From NCBI GenBank assembly GCA_023229765.1, contig JALNYO010000006.1:1-64000 (forward strand): 64,000 nt of DNA. The letters are read 5' to 3'. Of this stretch, positions 1 to 8,430 are shown piece by piece (positions within the stretch are counted from its first letter, which is position 1; every line of letters begins with the position of its first letter). A program made the position numbers and the translations under genes. The notes beneath the pieces are model-generated. The model made no database searches, was not told the DNA's origin, and worked only from the letters and a program-made list of their open reading frames with translations. This DNA comes from Syntrophales bacterium (GTDB lineage Bacteria > Desulfobacterota > Syntrophia > Syntrophales > UBA5619).

Positions 1-1
1 T

Positions 2-526
2 TCGCCCGGCGTCTGGGTACCGGCGGTTTCGATCACAAAAGCCGACGGCGAGGCGCTGCTGGCTATGCTCAGCACGGGCACGGGGGTTCAGAGGGTCACA
101 CTTATCAATAAACCATCAACTAATCCATACGGCTATAACAGCGGCACCTCTATGGCAGCGCCGCATGTCGCCGGGCTCGCCGGGCTGATCTACGGCCAGT
201 GCCCTTCTGCCGGCTACGCGGACGTCCGGGCTTCAATCATCAACAACGTTGACAAGATACCGGCCCTGGCCGATAAAATTGCCTCCGGCGGCCGGATCAA
301 CGCCTTCGCCGCCCTGACAGGCATGTTCCCGTCGGGCGACCTGTCCGGCAACTGCATGATCGATTTGGCAGACGCGATCATCGCCCTGCGGCTTATGGCC
401 AGCATGGATACTCACCTGGTCTGCCCCCTATCCGCCCCAAGCTGCCGCCTCGACGTAAACAACGACGCGATAACAGGCCCCGAAGAGGTTATCTACATCC
501 TCCAAAAAATCTCCGGCATCAGATAA
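2..526 (+). CDS. S8 (subtilisin-like) serine protease, 5' part outside window, with dockerin-like tail
   Basis: The frame is open to the left edge, so only the C-terminal part is present. The first residues (VPAVSITKADGEALL) resemble the end of a protease-associated (PA) insert. GTSMAAPHVAG carries the nucleophilic Ser of the subtilisin triad (codon 149-151); Asp and His must lie upstream of the window. From about base 335 the tail has two EF-hand-like loops, DLSGNCMIDLAD and DVNNDAITGPEE, separated by a Cys-containing spacer, as in a type I dockerin with one degenerate loop. Peptidases of this kind are exported and cleave proteins outside the cell. The tail matches the end of the giant protein at 14033-20914. 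The protease call is firm; the dockerin call rests on the repeated D-x-N/S-x-(D/N)...DLAD pattern. Confidence 0.85.
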   Translation, partial: SPGVWVPAVSITKADGEALLAMLSTGTGVQRVTLINKPSTNPYGYNSGTSMAAPHVAGLAGLIYGQCPSAGYADVRASIINNVDKIPALADKIASGGRINAFAALTGMFPSGDLSGNCMIDLADAIIALRLMASMDTHLVCPLSAPSCRLDVNNDAITGPEEVIYILQKISGIR

Positions 527-532
527 AAATGC

Positions 533-584
533 AAAAGGGGACAGGCTGCTTTTTCAAATCAAAAAAGTAGCCTGTCCCCTTTTT
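533..584. repeat. GGGGACAGGCT palindrome, also a bidirectional terminator
   Basis: The left arm (533-554, AAAAGGGGACAGGCTGCTTT) and the right arm (561-584) are near-perfect inverted copies around a short loop. The T-rich ends on both strands would terminate the protease gene (+) and the AbiEii gene (-), which stops at 595. A second, diverged copy lies at 1901-1953, on the other side of the AbiE module. It resembles a REP-like dispersed palindrome. Confidence 0.8.
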
Positions 585-594
585 GGGCCCGGTT

Positions 595-1248
595 TTACCC
601 CAACTTCCCTTTTAAATAGGAAAACCCTTGAACACGGTAGTAATTTCTCAACTCCGGCATTAGCAGACTGCCCAGTTTAACATCAAAATCATGTTTCTTG
701 AGGCTTTGCAGACGGCTTTGCAGCCCCCTGATTGTATTCGGTTCAAGCTCGGGATTGACGCCCCTGCGCATGATAAATTCAAGGTCGAAGACATCGCGGA
801 TTTCTCCACGATCAAGAAATGCGTTTATCTTGTTTTGGGCCATCTGCTGCAACGTAAAACCGCGGAGGAGCACCTGGACGCTGCCCGCGGTAGAAAAAGC
901 GATTTTTTCTTCTGTGCTTTGCGGAAGCGCAATCTCTTTGCGTATTTCGATCTTGAGCCGCTGCCGGCCCGCCTCCCGCTGGATTTCCAAGACAAGCGTA
1001 AAACGTTTCTCAGCCGCATCCGTAAGAATGTAATCTTTCTGCAACGACTTGGTCAGGTTGTCGAAATACAGTGGATAATCCATATTTCTGTAAAACCAGA
1101 AATCAAGATCAACCGAATAACGGGGAAGTTCATGGCACAACCGAAGCATGGTTCCGCCACCGAAGACAAGCGGGGCCAGAAACCGGCGGTTTTTAAGCCA
1201 CTGCAACACGCCGATCTCAAATAGCTCATGCTCATTCATGCTTTCCAT
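595..1248 (-). CDS. AbiEii/AbiGii-family nucleotidyltransferase toxin
   Basis: A 217-residue protein of the AbiEii nucleotidyltransferase family, the toxin half of type IV (AbiE) toxin-antitoxin and phage-abortive modules. FGGGTMLRL (about residues 28-36) and SVDLDFWF (about 45-52) form the nucleotidyltransferase core with the metal-binding Asp-x-Asp; a helical C-terminal half follows. Characterised mycobacterial relatives (MenT) add nucleotides to tRNA acceptor ends; whether this one does is inference. GGAGAAATT precedes the ATG. The start overlaps the 3' end of the antitoxin gene by 13 bases, which indicates translational coupling. The module is bracketed by GGGGACAG palindromes, suggesting acquisition as a unit. 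Confidence 0.85.
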   Translation of the reverse strand: MESMNEHELFEIGVLQWLKNRRFLAPLVFGGGTMLRLCHELPRYSVDLDFWFYRNMDYPLYFDNLTKSLQKDYILTDAAEKRFTLVLEIQREAGRQRLKIEIRKEIALPQSTEEKIAFSTAGSVQVLLRGFTLQQMAQNKINAFLDRGEIRDVFDLEFIMRRGVNPELEPNTIRGLQSRLQSLKKHDFDVKLGSLLMPELRNYYRVQGFSYLKGKLG

Positions 1249-1817
1249 AATTTCTCCATTAATCCGACCGCCTGTTCGGGGAAACTCGACGCCATGTCGT
1301 CAAGGATTGCTTTTTTTATTTTGTTCAGATCGAGGGCTGCCACATCAAGGGCGTATCTCCCCAGGGACTGGAGGTACACCGCGTCCCAGAGGGCCTTTTC
1401 GGGCGTGGCTATAAAGATGCCGTCCTGCCGGACAAACCCAAAATAAAGATCTTTTTTTATTTTGAAATACCGAAAGATTGTCCCCTGAATGTCGTACTGA
1501 TTTTGCTTGAGGGCTATCAACTCAAAATAGGCCTGCTGCACCTGGGTGGTTATCCGGTAAAAAGAGAGGGCGGTAGTAAGCGACAAATAAGAAGGCACTT
1601 GCAGACGGTTGGCAGCAAGAAAAAAATCCACAGGTTTGAGGTAGCGCCATTTTTCCGTCAATACGTATAGATCGCGTTTCATCCTGATCATAAGGCCGGA
1701 TTTTACGTACCGATTGCAGAGAACAACAGCCGATTGCGGCTTGATGGCCAATCTTTCAGCCACATCCGCTGAAGCAAAGAATGTGTATTTACTATCAGCT
1801 ATTTGCTGGTATCTCAT
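1236..1817 (-). CDS. AbiEi-family antitoxin / transcriptional regulator
   Basis: A 193-residue protein upstream of, and overlapping, the AbiEii gene. The N-terminal ~75 residues have the winged-helix layout of AbiEi antitoxins (ASADVAERLAIKPQSAVVLC, then GLMIRMKRDLYVL). The remainder matches the C-terminal antitoxin region, with the (Y/F)LSLTTALSFY segment typical of the family. AbiEi proteins neutralise the toxin and repress their own promoter. The ATG at 1817 is preferred because AAGAAGG lies about 9 bases upstream; the longer TTG-started frame (to 1838) would contain this ribosome site. A candidate promoter lies just upstream. Confidence 0.85.
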   Translation of the reverse strand: MRYQQIADSKYTFFASADVAERLAIKPQSAVVLCNRYVKSGLMIRMKRDLYVLTEKWRYLKPVDFFLAANRLQVPSYLSLTTALSFYRITTQVQQAYFELIALKQNQYDIQGTIFRYFKIKKDLYFGFVRQDGIFIATPEKALWDAVYLQSLGRYALDVAALDLNKIKKAILDDMASSFPEQAVGLMEKLWKA

Positions 1818-1848
1818 TCGAAACGCCTTCTTCCGCAATGTTTACAGT

Positions 1849-1877
1849 CAAATACAATAAATATACACTTATGTCAA
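1849..1877 (-). promoter_or_regulatory. candidate sigma70 promoter of the AbiE operon
   Basis: On the minus strand TTGACA (1872-1877) is followed after 17 bases by TATTTG (1849-1854), about 30 bases before the AbiEi start codon. The -35 is perfect and the -10 weak. Autoregulation by AbiEi would be expected here, but no clear inverted repeat operator was identified. Confidence 0.5.
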
Positions 1878-1900
1878 TTTAATATATCTTGGTAACGAGG

Positions 1901-1953
1901 AAAAAGGGGACAGGCTGCTTTTTTGAGCCAGAAAAATAGTATTATGTCCCACT
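1901..1953. repeat. second GGGGACAGGCT repeat flanking the AbiE module
   Basis: AAAAAGGGGACAGGCTGCTT is nearly identical to the left arm at 533-554. The opposite arm (AAAAATAGTATTATGTCCCAC) has diverged, so the palindrome is imperfect. Together with 533-584 it brackets the two toxin-antitoxin genes. Confidence 0.75.
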
Positions 1954-1964
1954 TTTTTCGGAAT

Positions 1965-2001
1965 GAAAAAAACCCGCTTCCTTTTAGGGGAAGCGGGTTT
2001 T
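1965..2001 (-). terminator. Rho-independent terminator of the 1541-residue surface protein gene
   Basis: The arms AACCCGCTTCC and GGAAGCGGGTTT (1971-2000) enclose a short loop. On the minus strand the hairpin is followed by a run of T (A-run 1966-1972 on the plus strand), about 20 bases after the stop at 2023. Confidence 0.85.
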
Positions 2002-2022
2002 GGTTAAGAGTTAGTTAACGCA

Positions 2023-5000
2023 TCAACCGATGGTCGGGCGGAATTTCCTGGTCCGCACAATCATCGCCGCGCCTCCGAACAACAGACCGATCAGAACAAA
2101 CAGGATCAGCGCCTTCTGGACGGGGGTTGTGTTGACCGTCAGATAGGCCGCGCCGACGATGGGGGCAAGCCCCAGTCGCACCATTGCGCGCAGGCTATCA
2201 TGCTTCGCGATGAAATCCGCAATCGGCGGTGAGTTGCGATAGTAGAACGCGACGAATGCCTGTCCTAAGCTGTTGGTGAGCAGGTACGAATCCCGGAAGT
2301 TCCTCAGGATCATAACATGACCCTCCAGATAGGAGCCGTACGCCGCCGTCGCGATGAAGCAGCCGGAGGTGGATGTTTCTCCGCCTCCTCCGCCGCCGAT
2401 CCCGAAGAAGCTCAGGTGGCTAACCCAGAAGGTAACCGAGCCAAGCTTGCCGTCCCCTATATAATCGCTGACAATGATTTGACTCACCGGAACCGCCGCT
2501 CCCTTGCCGGCTTCCAGATCAGCACGCGACGTCGCCGTGTAGATCGCGAAAACGCCTTTTTCCAGATCGCCCGGTTTCAGAACCGTAAGATCAATCGGCA
2601 GGGTGATAACTATCCGCTTGATGTCCTCTTTTACCAGCGGTGTCGTACCTGCCTGGTCACTGGTCACCTTGATATCGTAAATTGTGAGCGACGCCGAGGT
2701 AGCGTTGGCCGTTGTATCGTCCTTGGGAACCGGAGTGATTATGATATAACCGTTCGTGGTTACGCCCCCCGCCGGAACCTCAACATCAACCGTCTGGCCA
2801 GCGGCGCCTCCGGTCTCCTCGCCTCCGCCGACATTGACATCCGGCGACGTAGGCGTCATCGCGGTAAGGACGAAATTCTCACCCGCTGCTGGGCTGGGAA
2901 TCCCGGTCTTCGTATCCGCGACAAAGTTGTTTAAGGCCGCCGCAACCGTCCAGCCAGTCGCCGCAGCGCCCGTCGGCAGGTTGATCGCATAGGCGCCAGC
3001 GGCATCCGTCATTACACTGTACTGCACCGCAGGCGTTGCCGGCAGGTAGGCAGTTACCTTCGCTCCGACAAGCGCCGCACCGCCAGCGCTGTTCGTCACA
3101 GTACCGGCAATCGCCGCCGTTGAGGCCGCGAGCGTCATGTTTACCGTCTTTTCCGCTGATGAAACAGACTGGGAAACGTAATTGGCCAATGATACGTCAT
3201 ACATATATTTTCCACCGGCGGGCAGGGTAAAGGTGGCCTTCCCACCGGCTGCCGTCATCTTCAACGGCTGCCCCGAGGCATCAAGCTGACCGCGGACCGC
3301 CACCACCGCGCCGTTCAAGACATTCACCGTGTACAGAGCCACGGGGTTGATCTGGAAAGGCCCGAAGGTTTGCTCGTTGAGACCGTTTGCGGCGGTCGCA
3401 TACGCATACCCATCCACCAGAATCTTCAGATAGAAAACTTTGGCGGTAGTTATGCTGGCGGCCGGCGTGAAAACGTTGGTCAAACCGTTCGCGTTTGCCC
3501 AGGTTCCATAATCCCCGGTTGCGGTTATTTTTGTAAATGTCCCATCCTTCTCGGATTTGGACATCATGTCCCAGGTAACATTCCCGGTAACGCCGCCCAC
3601 GGTAAAGGTCAACGGACTGTCCTGCCTAAACGCCTTACTGGATGGGGTGAGGGTAAAGGGCACCCGCACCTGGAAGCTGTCCTCGCCTCCCTTCCCATCC
3701 GCCGCTTTGATGGTGTACTCGCCGGCAAAGGCGCCGGTCGTAGGAGCCTTGAAGGTAAAGCTGCTCCCCGAGCCGCCCGCAACCGCAACCGGCCCCGTCA
3801 CCGTCCAGGTGTAGGACTCGTCGCCTCCGGCAACAGTGAAGGCTGCGCTGTCCATCCCGGAAAGGACTGTCGGCGCAGTCGTCGGCTTGTCGGTAATCGC
3901 CACGCTGCTGTACACATTAACGACGCCTTCCGCATAAAGACCTGTGGTCGGATTCGTCACCCGCACCGTAAAGGGCGTGGGAACTGTGGTCACAGTCGCC
4001 GGCGCCGTCCAGGTTGTAGTGGCGCCCGTGGCCGCCGAAAGCGATCCGCCCGTCGCGGTCCAGGCATAACTGCCCACACCGCTTGTTGCTGTAAAGGCCA
4101 CCGTTCCGCCAACATGCACATTCGCAGGCAGAGCCGGCACTGCCGAGATCACCGGAGGACCGGGAATGGCATTCGCCGAGGCGGCAGTTGCCGAGTAATT
4201 GGGCCGCTCATCCACCGCATAAATGGCGAAGTAGTACCTGGTGCTGTTGATAAGCCCGGTGATGGTGGTGGTAGCGGCTTTATTGGCGTATCCCGCGTAT
4301 GCCACCGTCGCATCGCCTAATGTCGCATCCTTTAAGTATGTATCCCCCGACACCGGTACGCCCGTCGTCGGAGCGGAACCCGCCTTCATCAGGATCACGA
4401 TTCCCGCAAAGTCGGAATCAGTCGGGTTCGTCCAGGACAAAGTCACCTCGGTGTTGCCGGCGGAGGGCAAAGGCGCGGTCGGCGCCGCAGTCGGCGTCGT
4501 ATCGCTGCTCGTTGCATTCGCCTCCGCTGCAAGCGAGTAGTTCTTCACCGCATCATATGCGAACACCTTGTAGTAACGATTTATCCCGTGGGCCAGGGTT
4601 TCCGTATAGGTTTGCAGATTCCCAACGTAGAGGATATCATCCTGACCGGACTTGCCCAACGTATAGGTTGTGCCGTCCACTGGCGCCAGTGCCGGAGCGG
4701 CGCCCGTTGCTCCTACCACGATCACGCCGGTAAAATCAGCGTCGGTCGGATTGGTCCAATCGAGCTTCAAATTGCCGCTTGTCTGCGGCGTTATGCCAAA
4801 AACCGTCACGGCCGCCGGTGCGGTAGTATCGACGGTAAAGGTATTGCCTTTCACCATCTGAGTTGTGTGTTTTGCATCGACTGCCCGCACCTGCCAAATG
4901 TAGTTGCCGTCGGCCAAGGCATTGACTGGAGTAAAACTCGGGGTATCGGACGGATCGACCGTCCCAGCCACTACATCAAGAGAGGAAAAATTGGGATCGG

Positions 5001-6648
5001 TAGCGAGAGTAATCTGCACATAGTAAGCCGTCGCATTCGTCACCTTGCCCCAGCTCATCACGGGCTTGGTGTTTCTCGTGGGAGTTGTCACCGTATTCAG
5101 CACCGGATCAGGCAGGACATAAACAGTCACCGTCTCCGAGGCGGTAAAGGCATTGGGAGTACTGCTGTCCGTCAAATTGACAGTTACACTCCCGGGTTCT
5201 GCCGGTGCCGTCCACACGACGGTCGGACCAATATAAGTCCCCGGCGAGCCGCCGCTGAACGTCCAACTGAACGGCCCCGTTCCCCCCGTAGCGGCAAAGG
5301 TCGTCTCCGCCCCGGCACGGATATCATCCGGCAGAGACGCCGGGCTAATACCGAAGGGGCGCGTTGTGACTTCTACCGTCCCGCTGGTAAGACCAGTGGC
5401 GGCGGCAGTAACGATAATCTTGCCGCCAGTGGCGTCAACCTTGGATTCGAGTTGGCTTGGCGCAACGCCGCCTGTGGCGTTGACGGAAGACGTACCGTAA
5501 ACATCACCGGTTTTGATATCGCCATAAGTGTTGCTGTCCACGCTGAACGTGACGGCGTTTACAAACGCGGTCACAATGTTGTCAAAAGCGTCATAAATTG
5601 TGGCGACTAATTCGGAAATGTATTGGATCGTGCTGGAGATAATGGCCGGAGTAGCCGTCAGACCGATCTTGCTGGCGGCGCCCGCCGTTAGGGTAACCGT
5701 AGCCGTTTGGCTCGTGGCTCCCACCGTGGCAGTGACGACCTCGGCGCCCGCTTTCGTGGAGGAGGTGTATGTAGCTGTCGTAACGCCGCCGGCAGTAACT
5801 GCGGAAGCAGTGACTGTTCCCGTGCCAGTGGTAACCGCAAAGGTAACCGGAACACCATTGACGACATTCGCCACCCCGCCGCTGGTCTTTACCGTTGCGG
5901 TAATCGTAGAGGTGGTTACCCCATCGGCAGTAATCGACGTCGGATTTGCCGCAACCATCACTGTTCCGCCAAAGGCGGTGATGGTTACCGCGGAGGTGGA
6001 AGAGGAAACGGTTCCTGAGGTTGCCTTGACATTCGCCGAACCGGCTTTAAGTGCATTCAGTTTCCCTTTGACGGATGAGTCAAATGCACCTGCTCCGTCA
6101 GGAGTTGCTGAATCGACAGCCCAGATGGCTGTTGCTGTGATATCTCCGGTGCTGTCATCATCGTAAGTTCCAGTCGCCGTAAACTGAAGTCCTTCACCGA
6201 CAGCCAACGTAGCGGCCGGCGCCGTAATGGCAATGCTGGTCAACTGCCTGGGGATCAGGGTGAGTACACCCAGGTTAATGGCGCCCGACCCGGTCAGGGG
6301 CTGGGTAACCGTCTTCTTTTCCCCGTTTATTTTATTAGTTACATTGATGATGAGTGTATCCGTTCCTGTCCAGGGAGTCGGGAAATTCCCCACATTCAGA
6401 AACAGGGTACCGGCGTTGTAACCGCAACCCGGGCTCGTTTCCGTCTGGACTTCGTTGGTTCTTGCCTGGATGTATGCCGAAAAAGCAATCTCGCCGTTTG
6501 CAGGGGTCGTTGTAGTATCAGAATTCTTCACGGTCCCGTAAACCGAGCGCGTGACGCCTCCGGCAAAGGCGACTGTCGAAAAAACACATAAGTAAATGAT
6601 ACCCAACAGAAAGAACATTGTTCTTTTCCGGGCTGCTGTATTCACCAT
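2023..6648 (-). CDS. large secreted Ig-like/FN3 multidomain protein with CFI-box C-terminal anchor segment
   Basis: A 1541-residue exported protein. An N-terminal signal peptide (KRTMFFLLGIIYLCVFSTVA) is followed by a short domain, a Big_2-like Ig domain (~135-225), Big_1/invasin-like repeats (~225-430), Ig/PKD-like segments, at least three FN3-like domains (~510-830), more Ig-like modules and a carboxypeptidase-regulatory-like region (~1120-1240). After a Gly-rich linker, the last ~113 residues begin with CFIATAAYGS, the hallmark of the CFI-box C-terminal domain, and end in a hydrophobic helix plus basic tail (RTRKFRP). No catalytic domain was recognised; adhesion or matrix function is inferred. 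The ATG at 6648 is chosen because GGAGGAGGT lies 6-7 bases upstream; the longer frame to 6669 would translate that ribosome site. Confidence 0.8.
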   Translation of the reverse strand: MVNTAARKRTMFFLLGIIYLCVFSTVAFAGGVTRSVYGTVKNSDTTTTPANGEIAFSAYIQARTNEVQTETSPGCGYNAGTLFLNVGNFPTPWTGTDTLIINVTNKINGEKKTVTQPLTGSGAINLGVLTLIPRQLTSIAITAPAATLAVGEGLQFTATGTYDDDSTGDITATAIWAVDSATPDGAGAFDSSVKGKLNALKAGSANVKATSGTVSSSTSAVTITAFGGTVMVAANPTSITADGVTTSTITATVKTSGGVANVVNGVPVTFAVTTGTGTVTASAVTAGGVTTATYTSSTKAGAEVVTATVGATSQTATVTLTAGAASKIGLTATPAIISSTIQYISELVATIYDAFDNIVTAFVNAVTFSVDSNTYGDIKTGDVYGTSSVNATGGVAPSQLESKVDATGGKIIVTAAATGLTSGTVEVTTRPFGISPASLPDDIRAGAETTFAATGGTGPFSWTFSGGSPGTYIGPTVVWTAPAEPGSVTVNLTDSSTPNAFTASETVTVYVLPDPVLNTVTTPTRNTKPVMSWGKVTNATAYYVQITLATDPNFSSLDVVAGTVDPSDTPSFTPVNALADGNYIWQVRAVDAKHTTQMVKGNTFTVDTTAPAAVTVFGITPQTSGNLKLDWTNPTDADFTGVIVVGATGAAPALAPVDGTTYTLGKSGQDDILYVGNLQTYTETLAHGINRYYKVFAYDAVKNYSLAAEANATSSDTTPTAAPTAPLPSAGNTEVTLSWTNPTDSDFAGIVILMKAGSAPTTGVPVSGDTYLKDATLGDATVAYAGYANKAATTTITGLINSTRYYFAIYAVDERPNYSATAASANAIPGPPVISAVPALPANVHVGGTVAFTATSGVGSYAWTATGGSLSAATGATTTWTAPATVTTVPTPFTVRVTNPTTGLYAEGVVNVYSSVAITDKPTTAPTVLSGMDSAAFTVAGGDESYTWTVTGPVAVAGGSGSSFTFKAPTTGAFAGEYTIKAADGKGGEDSFQVRVPFTLTPSSKAFRQDSPLTFTVGGVTGNVTWDMMSKSEKDGTFTKITATGDYGTWANANGLTNVFTPAASITTAKVFYLKILVDGYAYATAANGLNEQTFGPFQINPVALYTVNVLNGAVVAVRGQLDASGQPLKMTAAGGKATFTLPAGGKYMYDVSLANYVSQSVSSAEKTVNMTLAASTAAIAGTVTNSAGGAALVGAKVTAYLPATPAVQYSVMTDAAGAYAINLPTGAAATGWTVAAALNNFVADTKTGIPSPAAGENFVLTAMTPTSPDVNVGGGEETGGAAGQTVDVEVPAGGVTTNGYIIITPVPKDDTTANATSASLTIYDIKVTSDQAGTTPLVKEDIKRIVITLPIDLTVLKPGDLEKGVFAIYTATSRADLEAGKGAAVPVSQIIVSDYIGDGKLGSVTFWVSHLSFFGIGGGGGGETSTSGCFIATAAYGSYLEGHVMILRNFRDSYLLTNSLGQAFVAFYYRNSPPIADFIAKHDSLRAMVRLGLAPIVGAAYLTVNTTPVQKALILFVLIGLLFGGAAMIVRTRKFRPTIG

Positions 6649-6673
6649 TTTCCTACCTCCTCCATACATTGTT

Positions 6674-6703
6674 ATAATCAGAATAAATAAGTAATCTAGT
6701 CAA
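6674..6703 (-). promoter_or_regulatory. weak candidate promoter upstream of the 1541-residue protein gene
   Basis: On the minus strand TTGACT (6698-6703) and GATTAT (6674-6679) are 18 bases apart in an AT-rich stretch, directly before the strong ribosome site. The -10 is poor. Judged by eye only. Confidence 0.35.
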
Positions 6704-6779
6704 CCATTTCGGCTCGCTCCGGGTCTTTCCGTATAATTTTTTCAACTGCGGGCAACACCGAAAACGTTAATTGGTCATA

Positions 6780-8345
6780 TCATGGCCACGTAGTCAGGCT
6801 AGATACATTCACAAAATACGCTTCATCCACCCCAATATCAAAGTCGTTGGCAAAAGGAACGTATGACTCATAGACCTGATCGGCTGCATTCCAGCGCGAC
6901 AGGTCATTGGCATTCGGAATATCGGCGATCAGTTGAGAACCTTTTGTCAAACCGGACTTGCTCTGGGGAAGCGAAATCGCGTTAACGCTGGTGGTTGCCG
7001 TCACCCCCAGCGTAAAAGAGGGAACAGGGACAGAACCGGTGACGGTAAATGCCCCGGGACTTGAAACATTAACAAAATAAGGTTCTCCAACAATCAGATC
7101 AAAATCATTTGCGAAAGGAACGTATGATTCATAAACCTGATCCGTCGCATTCCATCGGGAAAGATCATTACAGTTCGGAACCGCCGCATAGAGATTCGAT
7201 GCCTTGGTGTAGCCCGTCCCGGCCCGCGAAAGCACAATCGCGTTAACGCTTGTTGTACTTGTAGTAATCAGATTGTAGGTTTTGGAAGTTGTGCTCTGCA
7301 CAACCGAGATCGTGCCGCTTTTCAGCTCGTCCCCCGCAACGTTCGTGTCAGGGTCGGCCTGGAGTTTGAAGGTCCCTTTGGCCAGGCCTTGAACCGTTAC
7401 CGAATTCCCGGTGTTGCTACCGGAGAACTGCGCAATGGTTCCGGCTGTGGCCGCTCCGCCTGTCTCCAAAGTTTCATCTATGATCGACCAGGTGTAAACT
7501 GCGTCTGTCCCTTCAACAATGAACGTCTGGGTCGCGCTGGCGGCCAGATCGAGGGTTGCCGTATTGGGACTGATGGTGATTGTGGATAAGAGAGTAACGC
7601 TGTCGGTCGCGATCTGGGAGAGGTTCCCGACGGAGTCTTCGAACCAGGCGGAGATGGTTTTGAGGCCGGGAGTGGTATCGGACAAATCCCAAACAAGAGC
7701 GCTACTGTAAGCCGTCCCCGTGGCGGGCTTATTGCCTGTATCACTCAGATACATCGTAACGGGATCTTTTGCCGCCGAAAATTCAATATTGAGCTTCGTA
7801 TCGCTGGTCGTGATTATATCGTTACTGGCCCCGTCCACGATACGGACGGTCCCCACAGGCGCCTTGTTGTCGATCAGAAACGGCCCATAAACCGTATCGG
7901 CGCTGACCCTCGCACCCGTAGCATTCGTAACATCCAGGTAAGAAGTAATTATATGAAGATACAGGACATTTCCGGAATCGAGGTTTGCCAGATCCGCCTT
8001 GTCCTTAGCCGCATTGGGAGGGTCAATATCAGGCCCCACAGAATCGTCCATTGTTACAGAAAAATCGGCGAACAGCCCATCGTTCTCATTCAGCAAAGAT
8101 GAAGATTCATTCCACTTGTAAAAGTAGCCATTCAGGATGTCCGTACCCATGCTGGGTGCCTTCCATCTGACCACAAGATTATCAGTCCATTTTGTGAGCT
8201 TGCTGATCTCGACATCGGCCGTGATATCGCCTTTATCGACTTCATGGGCCGCCCAGGCAGCGGGGGCCATAACCCAAAGGGAGAGAAAAATGAGAAATGC
8301 GGAGCACCTTCTTACCTTTTCTTTCCATATATTTGCAGTGTTCAT
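6780..8345 (-). CDS. secreted protein with FN3/Ig-like N-terminal part and twin C-terminal modules
   Basis: A 521-residue protein with a signal peptide (FLIFLSLWVMAPAAWAA) and Ig/FN3-like β-rich segments (about 35-350). Its C-terminal third has two tandem copies of a ~75-residue module (about 360-440 and 445-521). Each copy has T(T)TSVNAI near its start, then NDLSRWNA.DQVYESYVPF, ANDFD and (Y)FVNVSS. The same module type occurs in other secreted deltaproteobacterial proteins, but I know no function for it. GAAGGAGG lies 5 bases before the ATG, so the start is firm. The second module ends almost at the stop codon, as if the protein were built from repeats. It lies downstream of the cohesin-like gene in the same direction. 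Confidence 0.7.
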   Translation of the reverse strand: MNTANIWKEKVRRCSAFLIFLSLWVMAPAAWAAHEVDKGDITADVEISKLTKWTDNLVVRWKAPSMGTDILNGYFYKWNESSSLLNENDGLFADFSVTMDDSVGPDIDPPNAAKDKADLANLDSGNVLYLHIITSYLDVTNATGARVSADTVYGPFLIDNKAPVGTVRIVDGASNDIITTSDTKLNIEFSAAKDPVTMYLSDTGNKPATGTAYSSALVWDLSDTTPGLKTISAWFEDSVGNLSQIATDSVTLLSTITISPNTATLDLAASATQTFIVEGTDAVYTWSIIDETLETGGAATAGTIAQFSGSNTGNSVTVQGLAKGTFKLQADPDTNVAGDELKSGTISVVQSTTSKTYNLITTSTTSVNAIVLSRAGTGYTKASNLYAAVPNCNDLSRWNATDQVYESYVPFANDFDLIVGEPYFVNVSSPGAFTVTGSVPVPSFTLGVTATTSVNAISLPQSKSGLTKGSQLIADIPNANDLSRWNAADQVYESYVPFANDFDIGVDEAYFVNVSSLTTWP

Positions 8346-8377
8346 GTAGCCTCCTTCTCTCGAAAGCAGATTCGGTT

Positions 8378-8415
8378 GCCGGATGCAAACGCCGCAAAAG
8401 GCGCCGGCATCCGGC
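8378..8415 (-). other. GC-rich hairpin between two surface-protein genes
   Basis: GCCGGATGC and GCATCCGGC pair, with a second inner pairing CGCC/GGCG. It lies between the stop of the cohesin-like gene (8431) and the start at 8345. There is no T-run after it, so it is more likely an mRNA-stabilising or weak termination structure than a classical terminator. Confidence 0.5.
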
Positions 8416-8430
8416 TTCCCGGTTAAGGCG

